Of a DNA stretch of 64,000 nt, positions 1 to 7,602 are shown piece by piece. The notes below the pieces were generated by a model, which saw nothing but the letters and a program-made list of their open reading frames with translations, did no database searches and was not told the origin of the DNA. The position numbers were made by a program, and so were the translations under genes. The first letter of the stretch is position 1. Each line of letters begins with the position of its first letter. This DNA comes from Fibrobacter sp. UWB4 (GTDB lineage: Bacteria; Fibrobacterota; Fibrobacteria; Fibrobacterales; Fibrobacteraceae): NCBI RefSeq assembly GCF_002210345.1, contig NZ_MWQI01000001.1, positions 868,001 through 932,000 of the forward strand, given 5' to 3'.

Positions 1-2
1 CT

Positions 3-116
3 AAGTATTGGGATATGCGTTGCAAGTACATGAAGCAAGTCAAGGAACGATTTGACGAAGTCGGTATTTCCATCCCGTTCCCGCAGCGCGTGGTACATAT
101 CGTTAAGGAAGGATAG
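3..116 (+). CDS. MscS-family mechanosensitive channel, C-terminal end (partial)
   Basis: Only the last 37 codons are in the window; the gene runs in from the left edge. The peptide ends with a stretch like FDEVGISIPFPQRVVHI, which matches the conserved end of the cytoplasmic cage domain of small-conductance mechanosensitive channels (an acidic helix, then an I-x-IPFPQ-x-V strand). Such channels release solutes during hypo-osmotic shock. The stop lies 9 bases before hemL, so the two may be co-transcribed. The call rests on a short conserved motif. Confidence 0.65.
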   Translation, partial: KYWDMRCKYMKQVKERFDEVGISIPFPQRVVHIVKEG

Positions 117-125
117 ATAATTTAT

Positions 126-1412
126 ATGAATCACTCTTTAAGCGAAAAGTTGTTTGCAGAAGCAAAAACGCTCATGCCGGGTGGCGTGAACAGTCCTGTA
201 CGTGCGTTTAGCAATGTGGGGGCGACGCCTCCGTTTATCAAGCGAGCCAAGGGCAGCCACATTTACGATGTGGATGGCAACGACTACATTGATTACGTGG
301 GCAGCTGGGGCCCGATGCTCCTGGGCCATGCGCACGATGCTGTAATTAAGGCGGTTGCCGACACGGCTCAGAATGGACTCAGCTTTGGCGCTCCGTGTGG
401 CTTGGAATCGGAACTCGCGAAGCTCGTGATGAGCCTTGTGCCGAGCGTCGAGATGATTCGCATGGTGAACAGTGGAACCGAAGCGACGATGAGTGCAATT
501 CGTGCGGCTCGCGGTTTTACGGGTCGCGATAAGATTGTGAAGTTCGAAGGTTGCTATCACGGCCATAGCGATAGCTTGCTCATCAAGGCGGGCTCGGGAA
601 TGCTCACGACGGGCAAGCCGAGCAGCAAGGGTGTGCCTGCGGACTTGGCAAAGTACACGCTCACGCTCCAGTACAACGATGTGGCGGGCGTTAAGGAACT
701 TTTCGACAAGATTGGTGACGAAATCGCAGGTGTGATTGTAGAACCGGTGGCTGGCAACATGGGCGTTGTCCCTGCGAAGCCGGAGTTCTTGCAGACGCTT
801 TCTGAAGAAACTAAAAAGCATGGCGCTTTGCTCATTGTCGATGAAGTCATGACCGGTTTCCGTGTCGGCATCCATTGTGCACAAGGTCTCTATGGCATTA
901 AGCCGGATCTCACCACGTTCGGTAAGATTATCGGCGGTGGCATGCCGGTGGGCGCATATGGCGGCCGCTTGGACGTGATGCAGCAAATTGCGCCGCTTGG
1001 TGGAATTTACCAGGCGGGCACACTTTCGGGCAATCCGGTCGCGATGGCGGCAGGTCTTGCAACGATGCGTGAACTTTCAACGCATCCTGAACATTACGTG
1101 CATGCCGAATCCATGACAAAACGCTTGATTGCAGGGCTTAAGACCGCTGCAACCGAAGCGGGCATTCCGCTTGCGACAAACCAGGTCGGTTCCATGGGCT
1201 GTATCTTCTTTACCGAAGGGCCGGTCACATGCTTTGCCGACGTGCAAAAGTCCGACTTGGAACTCTTCCGCCGTTACTTCCTTGGAATGCTCGATGAAGG
1301 ATTCTACTTTGCGCCGAGCCAGTTTGAAGCCATCTTCGTGAGCGCCGCTCACACCGAAGACGAAATCGACCGCACCATTGAAGCCGCTCGAAAAGTGTTT
1401 AAAGCGCTGTAG
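126..1412 (+). CDS. hemL: glutamate-1-semialdehyde 2,1-aminomutase
   Basis: PLP enzyme that converts glutamate-1-semialdehyde to 5-aminolevulinate in the C5 route of tetrapyrrole synthesis; cytosolic. The 428-aa length is normal for the family. Visible motifs are the N-terminal [12 protein letters not shown], the substrate-loop [22 protein letters not shown], the PLP-binding VDEVMTGFR, and the Schiff-base lysine near K267 in [18 protein letters not shown]. The start follows a purine-rich Shine-Dalgarno (AAGGAAGG) that overlaps the end of the upstream channel gene. A radical SAM enzyme of heme-biosynthesis type lies 6 kb downstream, which fits a local tetrapyrrole interest, but it is a separate unit. 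Confidence 0.97.
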   Translation: MNHSLSEKLFAEAKTLMPGGVNSPVRAFSNVGATPPFIKRAKGSHIYDVDGNDYIDYVGSWGPMLLGHAHDAVIKAVADTAQNGLSFGAPCGLESELAKLVMSLVPSVEMIRMVNSGTEATMSAIRAARGFTGRDKIVKFEGCYHGHSDSLLIKAGSGMLTTGKPSSKGVPADLAKYTLTLQYNDVAGVKELFDKIGDEIAGVIVEPVAGNMGVVPAKPEFLQTLSEETKKHGALLIVDEVMTGFRVGIHCAQGLYGIKPDLTTFGKIIGGGMPVGAYGGRLDVMQQIAPLGGIYQAGTLSGNPVAMAAGLATMRELSTHPEHYVHAESMTKRLIAGLKTAATEAGIPLATNQVGSMGCIFFTEGPVTCFADVQKSDLELFRRYFLGMLDEGFYFAPSQFEAIFVSAAHTEDEIDRTIEAARKVFKAL

Positions 1413-1499
1413 TTCTGGAATGTTAAATTTTTATTATTTATTTTGATTGAATTATGTTATATATTATGGGTATCATAATCAACAAGATGGAGAATAAAA

Positions 1500-1799
1500 A
1501 TGAAAAAAATCATGATTCTTGCAGCTATTGGAAGTGCGGTCGTTCTCTCTGCTTGCGCTGCCGCTTCTAAAGCCTCGTCGGTTGTTACTGATGCCAGCGA
1601 TTGTACGGTTTCTAGTACCGATAACTCGGCTACAGCCACAACGAAAGGTGGCTCCGTTACATTCACGCAGACTGAAAACGGTTATTCCATGACTTATGGC
1701 GGTGTCCTAAGCTCCCTTGAACCAAAGGAATTTGATGTAAAGGTAGGTAAGGAACAGCTGCTTGATATGGCAAATAAATACTGCGCTGATAACAAGTAA
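1500..1799 (+). CDS. small secreted lipoprotein, unknown function
   Basis: A 99-aa protein with a lipoprotein signal peptide: MKK, a hydrophobic core, then the lipobox LSAC at residues 16-19. The mature part is Ser/Thr/Ala-rich and carries two further cysteines (in SDCTV and KYCADN) that could form one disulfide. It has its own upstream AT-rich region, a GGAG-type ribosome binding site about 7 bases before ATG, and is followed at once by a strong terminator, so it is probably monocistronic. It does not share the six-cysteine pattern of the lipoproteins at 6121-7507. No family recognised. Confidence 0.8.
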   Translation: MKKIMILAAIGSAVVLSACAAASKASSVVTDASDCTVSSTDNSATATTKGGSVTFTQTENGYSMTYGGVLSSLEPKEFDVKVGKEQLLDMANKYCADNK

Positions 1800-1810
1800 A
1801 GTTTAAAAAA

Positions 1811-1838
1811 ATCCGACTTCTTTAGAAGCCGGATTTTT
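1811..1838 (+). terminator. intrinsic terminator after the small lipoprotein
   Basis: A 10-base stem with one mismatch (ATCCG-CTTC against GAAG-CGGAT), a TTTA loop and a T tract. It begins 11 bases after the lipoprotein stop. An A tract on the other side would allow some activity on the minus strand too. Confidence 0.85.
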
Positions 1839-1888
1839 TAATGTCGCCCGCCCGTCTGTCTGCGACGGGACGTTTTTCGTTATTTCAT

Positions 1889-1994
1889 GTCATCCTGAGG
1901 CGAAGCCGAAGACTACTCAGAAGGCGAGTGTTGCAAAAATGAGTGAACTCATTTTTATAACCGAGCCGAGGAGTAGGGGCTTTGCCCCATCCAG
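1889..1994. repeat. dispersed intergenic repeat remnant
   Basis: Starts with GTCATCCTGAG, the core of a repeat found at several other intergenic sites in this window, continues with a GCGAAGCC segment and ends with a GGGGC/GCCCC hairpin plus CATCCAG. It fills the gap between the lipoprotein terminator and the 3' end of the acyl-CoA ligase gene. No gene is seen here. Confidence 0.5.
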
Positions 1995-3728
1995 TTACTT
2001 CTCGTTGTTTGCAACTGTTTCGCTTGCTGCGTTTTCCGCATTCGCTTCGTCCGGCGCCGTCACATTCTCAGCCGTATCCTTGTCGCGGATTGTTGCGCGG
2101 CGAATCTTTCCGCTGATCGTCTTCGGCAGTTCCGTCACAAAGTCAATGATGCGCGGACTCTTGTAGCTTGCGGCAATGTTCTTTGCAAAGAGCTGGATTT
2201 CCTTCGCAAGTTCCTTGGATGCTTCATAGCCCTTCTGCAAAACGACCGTTGCCTTGACCGCCTGCCCGCGAGACTTGTCTTCGACGCCCGTGACAGCGAC
2301 TTCCAATACGGCTGGGTGCTTGTGCAGCACTTCTTCCACTTCAAATGGGCTGATGCGGTAGCCGGAACTCTTGATCAAGTCATCGGTACGGCCCACAAAC
2401 CAGAAGAATCCGTCTTTGTCGCGGTAAGCCGTATCGCCAGTGTGGTATACGCCGCCTTCAAAGACTTTTTCGGTGCGTTCTGAATCGCGATAGTAACCGC
2501 CGAACATGCCAAAGGGCTTGCCTTGGTCAATCTTGATGATCAGTTCACCGACTTCATCGGCAGCGCAAGGTTTACCTTCGGCATTGATGATTTCCATCTG
2601 GTAACCCGGAGAGGGCTTGCCGATAGAACCCGGGTGCGGTTCGCTAAAGCCAAAGTTGCCCGTCGTGAGCGTGAGTTCGGTCTGTCCGTAGCCTTCCTGC
2701 ATGCGGATGCCCGTCTGCTCGAAGAACCTGTTGTAAATGTCCAAGTTCAAAGCTTCGCCAGCGGTCGTGCAGTACTGCAAACTTGAAAGGTCGTACTTGC
2801 TGAGGCCATGCTGCAAAATGTAGCGGTACACGGTCGGCGGTGCGCAGAATGTCGTCACCTTGTATTCCGCCATTTTCTCGAGGAGCTTGCCCGGGATGAA
2901 CGTGGTCATGTCGTAAGTGAATACAGCACTTCCTGCAATCCATTGCCCGTAAATCTTGCCCCAGAGAGCCTTGGCCCAGCCTGTTTCGGCGACGGTCAAA
3001 TGGCGGCCTCCGTCCACAACATGCTGCCAGTACTTGGCGGTCACAATGTGTCCGAGCGGATACGTATAAGTGTGTGCCACCATCTTCGGGTTTGAACTTG
3101 TGCCACTCGTGAAATAGACGATCATGATGTCGTCGTTATGCGTTGCGGCATCGCCAACGGGGCGTTCAAACGTCGATGGGAAAAGTTCATAGTCATCGTA
3201 GAAGCTGATCCAGTTCTGGCGAGCGGTCTGGCCGACAGTCACGAGCTTTTCGACCGATTCGCACTTGGACTTTGCTTTGTCCACTTCCTTTTGCAAGGCG
3301 GGATCGTCATACGTCACGACCATCTTGATTTCGGCGGCGTTGAATCGGTATTCCAAATCTTCGGCGGCGAGCATGTTAGTTGCCGGGATGGCAATCGCGC
3401 CAATGCGGTGCAGCGCCAGCAAGAAAAACCAGAATTCATAGCGGCGGCGCAAAATGAGCATCACGCGGTCGCCTTTTTTGATTCCTTGTTCTACGAGGAA
3501 ATTTGCCGTGCGCTGGGAGGCAAGTGACAAGTCCTTGAATGTGAAAATGTGGTCTTCGTCGTTGTCGTCGCACCACACGAGGGCTTCGCGCTTAGGCTCC
3601 GTCTTGGCATATTCGTCAACAACGTCATAAGCGAAGTTAAAATCGTTTGGAATCGTTATCTTGAAATTTTTATACAAGTCTTCATAAGACTTGTAATCAA
3701 TTTTAGATAGAAACTTATTTAAAATCAT
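1995..3728 (-). CDS. acyl-CoA synthetase, AMP-forming (medium-chain/ACSM-like)
   Basis: 577-aa member of the ANL adenylating superfamily, which activates a carboxylic acid with ATP and loads it on CoA. Motifs: P-loop YFTSGTSSNPKMVAHT (about 205-220), adenylation motif GYGQTE (about 345), YHTGDTAYRDKDGFFWFVGR with hinge region DDLIKSSGYRI, and the catalytic lysine in PKTISGKIRR near the C-terminus. The last ~30 residues are an Ala/Glu/Asn-rich tail not needed by the family. It is the last gene of a minus-strand operon after fabF, a small membrane protein and a deacetylase-like protein, which suggests its substrate is a fatty or modified acyl chain. Substrate specificity cannot be read from sequence. 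Confidence 0.9.
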   Translation of the reverse strand: MILNKFLSKIDYKSYEDLYKNFKITIPNDFNFAYDVVDEYAKTEPKREALVWCDDNDEDHIFTFKDLSLASQRTANFLVEQGIKKGDRVMLILRRRYEFWFFLLALHRIGAIAIPATNMLAAEDLEYRFNAAEIKMVVTYDDPALQKEVDKAKSKCESVEKLVTVGQTARQNWISFYDDYELFPSTFERPVGDAATHNDDIMIVYFTSGTSSNPKMVAHTYTYPLGHIVTAKYWQHVVDGGRHLTVAETGWAKALWGKIYGQWIAGSAVFTYDMTTFIPGKLLEKMAEYKVTTFCAPPTVYRYILQHGLSKYDLSSLQYCTTAGEALNLDIYNRFFEQTGIRMQEGYGQTELTLTTGNFGFSEPHPGSIGKPSPGYQMEIINAEGKPCAADEVGELIIKIDQGKPFGMFGGYYRDSERTEKVFEGGVYHTGDTAYRDKDGFFWFVGRTDDLIKSSGYRISPFEVEEVLHKHPAVLEVAVTGVEDKSRGQAVKATVVLQKGYEASKELAKEIQLFAKNIAASYKSPRIIDFVTELPKTISGKIRRATIRDKDTAENVTAPDEANAENAASETVANNEK

Positions 3729-3746
3729 CTGTGCGAAGTCCTGAAA

Positions 3747-4517
3747 TTACAAGTCCTTGTACATGATTTTTTCGCGCAAGGTCGAAATGTAGCGCACCAT
3801 GTTCAAAATGCGTTTTTCGCCAATTGTCCTGAAGTCTTTATCGTGGAACACCAGACGATGGACTCCACCCGGCAGGAGCATACGGAGGCAGGCGTAGGTC
3901 TGTGCAATACCGAGGAGCGGAGTTGGCAAAATCGAGAAGCTAAGCGTTGCAGAGTTCGTCTTCTTGATGTTGCCTTTGACTTTCTGGTAAATGCCGTGGA
4001 AATCTTCGTAGTAGTCGAAAATTTCAAGAGCCTGTTCCTTGAGGTACTTGTTGCCAAACCAGACCGGCGGGATAAAGCCGGAGGGCTTGCCGCTGCCGTG
4101 AGCCTTCCACAGTGCGAGACTGCGCTTGAGGAGTGCTTGCGTGAAGCGCTCGTCGATGCCTGCAAATTCCGCTTCGTTGTTCGAAACGAGGAGCGCGAGC
4201 TTGCCTGCTATGCTACGATTCAGCGAAAGATCTGCGCGGTGACGTGCACCGTGGAGCATGATCTCGTAACCTTCCTTGACGAACTTGTCGAGTTCTTCGC
4301 GGAACTGTTCGGCTTCGGATTCCGGGGCAGCACCAAATGCGGGGATGACCGCAATGCTGATAGGGGAGCCTGCCGCTTCTGCAAGCTTTCTAATCTGGAC
4401 GGATGCCTTCTTGAAGTTGTTCACGCTAAAGCTATGGTAGCAAAGAATGAACTTCTTCTTCTTCTGGAAGGTCGCTTCGGCCGCTTGGATGTCGGCGATA
4501 TCTTTATTCTGTTCCAT
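3747..4517 (-). CDS. polysaccharide deacetylase-like protein (DUF2334-type)
   Basis: 256 aa. The start of the barrel reads FILCYHSFSVNNF, followed by SISIAVIPAFG and the metal-motif-like EIMLHGARHR, which is the HGxxH arrangement of the NodB-fold carbohydrate esterase/DUF2334 group. No signal peptide is visible, so it is likely cytosolic. The gene starts 3 bases after the stop of a 43-aa membrane protein and lies between fabF and an acyl-CoA ligase, so it probably acts on the same product, perhaps removing an acyl group from a sugar or amino-sugar head group (inference). The first conserved Asp-Asp of classical deacetylases is not obvious, so activity is uncertain. Confidence 0.7.
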   Translation of the reverse strand: MEQNKDIADIQAAEATFQKKKKFILCYHSFSVNNFKKASVQIRKLAEAAGSPISIAVIPAFGAAPESEAEQFREELDKFVKEGYEIMLHGARHRADLSLNRSIAGKLALLVSNNEAEFAGIDERFTQALLKRSLALWKAHGSGKPSGFIPPVWFGNKYLKEQALEIFDYYEDFHGIYQKVKGNIKKTNSATLSFSILPTPLLGIAQTYACLRMLLPGGVHRLVFHDKDFRTIGEKRILNMVRYISTLREKIMYKDL

Positions 4518-4520
4518 AAG

Positions 4521-4652
4521 CTACTCTTGATCCTTAGATTTGGTAGAAACTTCTTCTTCCAACTTCTGCGAAATGAAGAGGTGGTAGAAAAAGAACAGTA
4601 TTGCGCTGCAAATGGTTGCTTTAATCCAGGATTTGAAAAGCCAATCAGACAT
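4521..4652 (-). CDS. small single-pass membrane protein (43 aa)
   Basis: A short ORF, easily missed. It encodes 43 aa: a polar start (MSDWLFKSWIK), one hydrophobic segment at about 12-27 (ATICSAILFFFYHLFI) and a charged tail (QKLEEEVSTKSKDQE). An AAAGGAG Shine-Dalgarno sits 5 bases before the ATG. It fills the gap between fabF (14 bases upstream) and the deacetylase-like gene (3 bases downstream), so it is translated as part of that operon. It could anchor the operon's enzymes at the membrane. No family recognised. Confidence 0.75.
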   Translation of the reverse strand: MSDWLFKSWIKATICSAILFFFYHLFISQKLEEEVSTKSKDQE

Positions 4653-4666
4653 AGCGGCTCCTTTGT

Positions 4667-5917
4667 TTAATCTTTAAACTTCTTGATGACGACAATGCCG
4701 TTGTGACCGCCAAAGCCAAGCGAGGCGGACACTGCAACATCGATGTTCCCTTCGACGCCCTTGTGCGGCACGTAGTCGAGGTCGCATTCGGCGTCCGGGT
4801 TGTCGAGGTTGATGGTGGCGGGATAGAACGAATCGCGGATGGCGAGTGTGCTGATCATCGCTTCGATAACGCCTGCTGCACCGACGCAGTGGCCGGTCAT
4901 GCTCTTGGTGCTGGAGACCTTGATCTTGTAGGCGTGTTCGCCGAGCGCAATTTTCAGCATCTGCGTTTCGGTGAGGTCGTTCAAGTGCGTCGAGGTACCG
5001 TGGGCATTGTAGTAGTCCACATCCGTTGGGGCTATGCCCGCATCTTTCAATGCCTTGACCATAGCCTTCGCGCAGGTTTCTCCACCCGGGCGCGGGCTTG
5101 TGATGTGGTAAGCGTCGGCAGAAGAACCGTAACCGGCGACCTCGGCGTAAATCTTTGCGCCGCGGGCCTTGGCGTGTTCGAGTTCTTCGAGCACGAGAAT
5201 GGCTCCTGCTTCACCCATGACAAAACCGCTGCGGTCCTTGTCGAACGGGCGAGATGCCTTTTCGGGGGTATCGTTGAACTTGTCGGTGAGGGCATGCATG
5301 CCCGCAAAGCTCTTGATGGAGTAGTCCGTGATGGCGCTTTCGGAACCGCCGGCGAGGCAGACGTCAAGTCTGCCCGAGCGGACGGCGTCAAGGGCAACGC
5401 CGATGGCGTCCGTGCCGGAGGCACAGGCGGTGCAGACCGTCCAGGCGGAGCCTGTGATTCCAAGTGCGATGGAGACGTTTGCGCAGGCTTCGTTTGCAAT
5501 CAGTTCGGGCATCGCAAGCGGCGAGACTCGGCGGCGGCCACCTTCGATGTACTTGAAATAAGTTTCTTCGACAACGTCCATGCCGGCAAGGCCGTTACCG
5601 GCGACAATGCCTGTGGTGTCCTCGGCGAGCTTTTCTCGGCTGAGGCTTGCGTCCTTGACCGCTTCGTTAGCGGCGGCGACGAGAAACTGCGTGAAGCGGG
5701 CCATGCGGCGGGCTTCCTTCGGGTCGATGCCGTGTTCTTCGGGCTTAAAATCCTTGACTTCTGCCGCAATTTTCACCGGGCAGTTTGTAGCATCGAACAA
5801 TGTGATCGGACCGATGCCGCACTTGCCAGCCTTGATGGCGTTCCAAAGTTCGGGGGCGGATTTACCTACGGGGGTCACCGCACCCATACCAGTAATTACA
5901 ATTCTTCTTCTATTCAT
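4667..5917 (-). CDS. fabF: beta-ketoacyl-ACP synthase II (KAS II, FabF-type)
   Basis: 416-aa thiolase-fold condensing enzyme that extends acyl-ACP with malonyl-ACP. The catalytic triad is visible: Cys at about 165 in VCTACASGTDA, His in NAHGTSTHLND and His in KSMTGHCVGAAG; the N-terminus has the usual RRIVITGMGAVTPVG. It is the first gene of a four-gene operon whose other members (small membrane protein, deacetylase-like protein, acyl-CoA ligase) are not those of the housekeeping fab cluster. It may therefore serve a special lipid pathway rather than bulk fatty acid synthesis (inference). The promoter is proposed at 6012-6041 and the 5' leader carries a palindromic repeat. Confidence 0.95.
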   Translation of the reverse strand: MNRRRIVITGMGAVTPVGKSAPELWNAIKAGKCGIGPITLFDATNCPVKIAAEVKDFKPEEHGIDPKEARRMARFTQFLVAAANEAVKDASLSREKLAEDTTGIVAGNGLAGMDVVEETYFKYIEGGRRRVSPLAMPELIANEACANVSIALGITGSAWTVCTACASGTDAIGVALDAVRSGRLDVCLAGGSESAITDYSIKSFAGMHALTDKFNDTPEKASRPFDKDRSGFVMGEAGAILVLEELEHAKARGAKIYAEVAGYGSSADAYHITSPRPGGETCAKAMVKALKDAGIAPTDVDYYNAHGTSTHLNDLTETQMLKIALGEHAYKIKVSSTKSMTGHCVGAAGVIEAMISTLAIRDSFYPATINLDNPDAECDLDYVPHKGVEGNIDVAVSASLGFGGHNGIVVIKKFKD

Positions 5918-5930
5918 AAAAATCTACAGT

Positions 5931-5959
5931 GTCATTCCCGCCTTAGAGCGGGAATCTCC
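5931..5959. repeat. palindromic intergenic repeat in the fabF leader
   Basis: Reads GTCATTCCCGCC, then TTAGA, then GGCGGGAAT-like GCGGGAATCTCC, forming a hairpin. Related short palindromes starting with GTCAT and ending with ATGAC or ATC-TCC occur at 19192-19217 and 53229-53257. It lies between the proposed fabF promoter and the fabF start, so it would be transcribed. Confidence 0.6.
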
Positions 5960-6011
5960 ATTTTCGAATCATTCTTTTCTAAGATAGTATTTTTAGAATG
6001 GTAACGTTAAT

Positions 6012-6041
6012 TATATAGTATTATAATGGGTTATATTGCAA
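6012..6041 (-). promoter_or_regulatory. proposed promoter of the fabF operon
   Basis: On the minus strand a TTGCAA -35 box (6036-6041) and a TATATA -10 box (6012-6017) are separated by 18 bases, about 90 bases before the fabF start. The match to a sigma-70-type consensus is good, but the surroundings are AT-rich. Confidence 0.5.
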
Positions 6042-6120
6042 AAATGACGTGAAAATAAGGCTTTTTTTGAAAATTATTTTGTTATTTTATGATAAAAATT
6101 AACCTCTCGAAGGAGAAATC

Positions 6121-6474
6121 ATGAAAAAAGTCGTTCTTGGTACTGTAATTGCAGCAGCTGCACTTTTTACAGGTTGTGAAGACGTCAAGGAAGTTACATC
6201 CTGTGATCTGAAGGGTTATGTTCTAGGGTATGACGTGCACGCGTGTGTGGAATCTGAGGATGATGCTTATATTAGGGCGGCTTGTACAAGCGAATATACT
6301 GGATTTTTGGGCTCGTCTTCTGTATCTTCTGCTGTTGTTAGTTCTGGTTGCTCGGGGCAGGCTACGAAAATCTGTAACTCGGTCCAAAATGGTGTAGAAT
6401 TGACTTTATATATGTATGGATCTGCGTTTAAGAATGTTGATTGCAAAGATTATGAAGATTATGCTCATAAGTGA
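6121..6474 (+). CDS. six-cysteine lipoprotein, first of three tandem paralogs
   Basis: 117 aa with a lipoprotein signal (MKKVVLGTVIAAAALFTGC, lipid Cys at 19). The mature part has the pattern TSCD-K ... H-x-CVES-x-D-x-x-I ... C ... GC-x-G ... K-x-C ... C, shared with the next two genes; the six cysteines after the lipidated one probably form three disulfides in the periplasm or on the surface. An AAGGAG ribosome binding site lies 6 bases before ATG. The long AT-rich spacer after it (6475-6695) holds no other gene that I can see. Function unknown; probably a Fibrobacter-restricted family. Confidence 0.8.
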   Translation: MKKVVLGTVIAAAALFTGCEDVKEVTSCDLKGYVLGYDVHACVESEDDAYIRAACTSEYTGFLGSSSVSSAVVSSGCSGQATKICNSVQNGVELTLYMYGSAFKNVDCKDYEDYAHK

Positions 6475-6695
6475 ACCTAGTTGATTTGTAGGCTTTTCGG
6501 TTCATTTGGTTTTAAAGTATTTTTTTTGAAGATTATTGTAAAAAGAATGAACATGCAATATGGCAAATTGGCTTTTTTTTGAGAATTTTAGACGTGTAAT
6601 GTAAATTTTTATAAATGATTGTCGTGAGTTTATTGTTTTTTTATAAATAATTTGTAATTTTTGCACAAATGTTATACACCAAAAAAGGAATTAAT

Positions 6696-7046
6696 ATGAA
6701 AAAAGTTGTTCTCGCTGCTGTGATTGCTTCTGCTGCTATTTTTGCAGGTTGCGAACTCAAGGCTGTTGATGATGTCACGTCCTGCGATGCAAAGGCTACC
6801 GCTTTTGGCATTTCCGTTCATAACTGCATTGAATCCACAAATGATGAATTTATCAGGAGCGAATGTGCAGATACCCGTGAAGATTATTCTGGCTATGGTT
6901 CTGCTACTGTTGGTTCTGGCTGCTCTGGTAGCGCTGTTAAGACTTGCGATTTCCGCGTCGATGGCACGGCAGTCACAGTCTATATTTATGATCAGGTTAC
7001 TGCACTGAAGTCTTGCGATGCTATCAGAGAAGGTTTTTACGACTAA
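6696..7046 (+). CDS. six-cysteine lipoprotein, second tandem paralog
   Basis: 116 aa from the ATG at 6696, chosen because it gives a clean lipoprotein signal (MKKVVLAAVIASAAIFAGC) preceded by AAAGGAA; an in-frame ATG nine codons earlier would add MLYTKKGIN and bury the signal. The mature part shares TSCDAK, HNCIES, a mid Cys, GSGCSG, KTC and KSCD with its neighbours. Cysteine spacing is kept while other residues diverge, as expected for a disulfide-stabilised extracellular domain. A strong terminator follows within 30 bases. Confidence 0.82.
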   Translation: MKKVVLAAVIASAAIFAGCELKAVDDVTSCDAKATAFGISVHNCIESTNDEFIRSECADTREDYSGYGSATVGSGCSGSAVKTCDFRVDGTAVTVYIYDQVTALKSCDAIREGFYD

Positions 7047-7073
7047 TTTGTTGTTATAGCTTTGATAACATTT

Positions 7074-7107
7074 TACCCGGCTTTTATTGAGCCGGGTAAT
7101 TTTTTTT
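7074..7107 (+). terminator. intrinsic terminator after the second six-cysteine lipoprotein
   Basis: Perfect 8-base stem TACCCGGC/GCCGGGTA with a 9-base loop and a run of T. Confidence 0.9.
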
Positions 7108-7186
7108 TAGTTGTACATTTTTCTGTTCTGTTGTACTCTGTTTTTGTAATTTATGCGCAAATTCAAATCAAAAAAAAGGAGTACAT

Positions 7187-7507
7187 ATGAAAAAAATGAT
7201 TCTTGGTGCTGCCATTGCGACGGCATCGTTATTCACAGGCTGCAAACTTTCTGCGGCTGATGATCTCACATCTTGCGACGTCAAGAGTACGTTCATAATC
7301 GATACTCATCAGTGTGTTGAATCTACTGATGCAGATGCAATCACCAGGTTCTGCTCTGAACAGAGATCAAAGCTGGTGACTGGTTCTGCAATCACTTCGG
7401 CTTCTGCATGTCCTGGTGGTGCTAAAAAGACCTGTAATGGCAAGTATGGTACGTACTACTTGTACGATGACTTCTCTGCAGTCACATCTTGCGATAATTA
7501 TAACTAA
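7187..7507 (+). CDS. six-cysteine lipoprotein, third tandem paralog
   Basis: 106 aa with lipoprotein signal MKKMILGAAIATASLFTGC and a good AAAAGGAG ribosome binding site. It keeps TSCDVKS, HQCVES, a mid Cys, SACPGG, KKTC and TSCD of the family. The three copies lie head to tail, and this copy and the second each have their own terminator, so at least the last two can be expressed separately. Its C-terminus is shorter than that of the other two. Function unknown. Confidence 0.82.
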   Translation: MKKMILGAAIATASLFTGCKLSAADDLTSCDVKSTFIIDTHQCVESTDADAITRFCSEQRSKLVTGSAITSASACPGGAKKTCNGKYGTYYLYDDFSAVTSCDNYN

Positions 7508-7532
7508 AATTGACGATGATCGTTCTTTGATG

Positions 7533-7558
7533 TGCCCGGTTGTAAAACCGGGCATTTT
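7533..7558 (+). terminator. intrinsic terminator after the third six-cysteine lipoprotein
   Basis: Perfect stem TGCCCGGTT/AACCGGGCA with a short GTAA-type loop and a short T tract. Confidence 0.85.
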
Positions 7559-7602
7559 CTATATTTGCTGGCGTAAAAAACAATTTGAATGAGGTCTATG
7601 GC

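Noticed and set aside
4703-6004. Plus-strand open frame of 433 codons opposite fabF
   Set aside because: Antisense shadow; fabF on the minus strand has all catalytic motifs.
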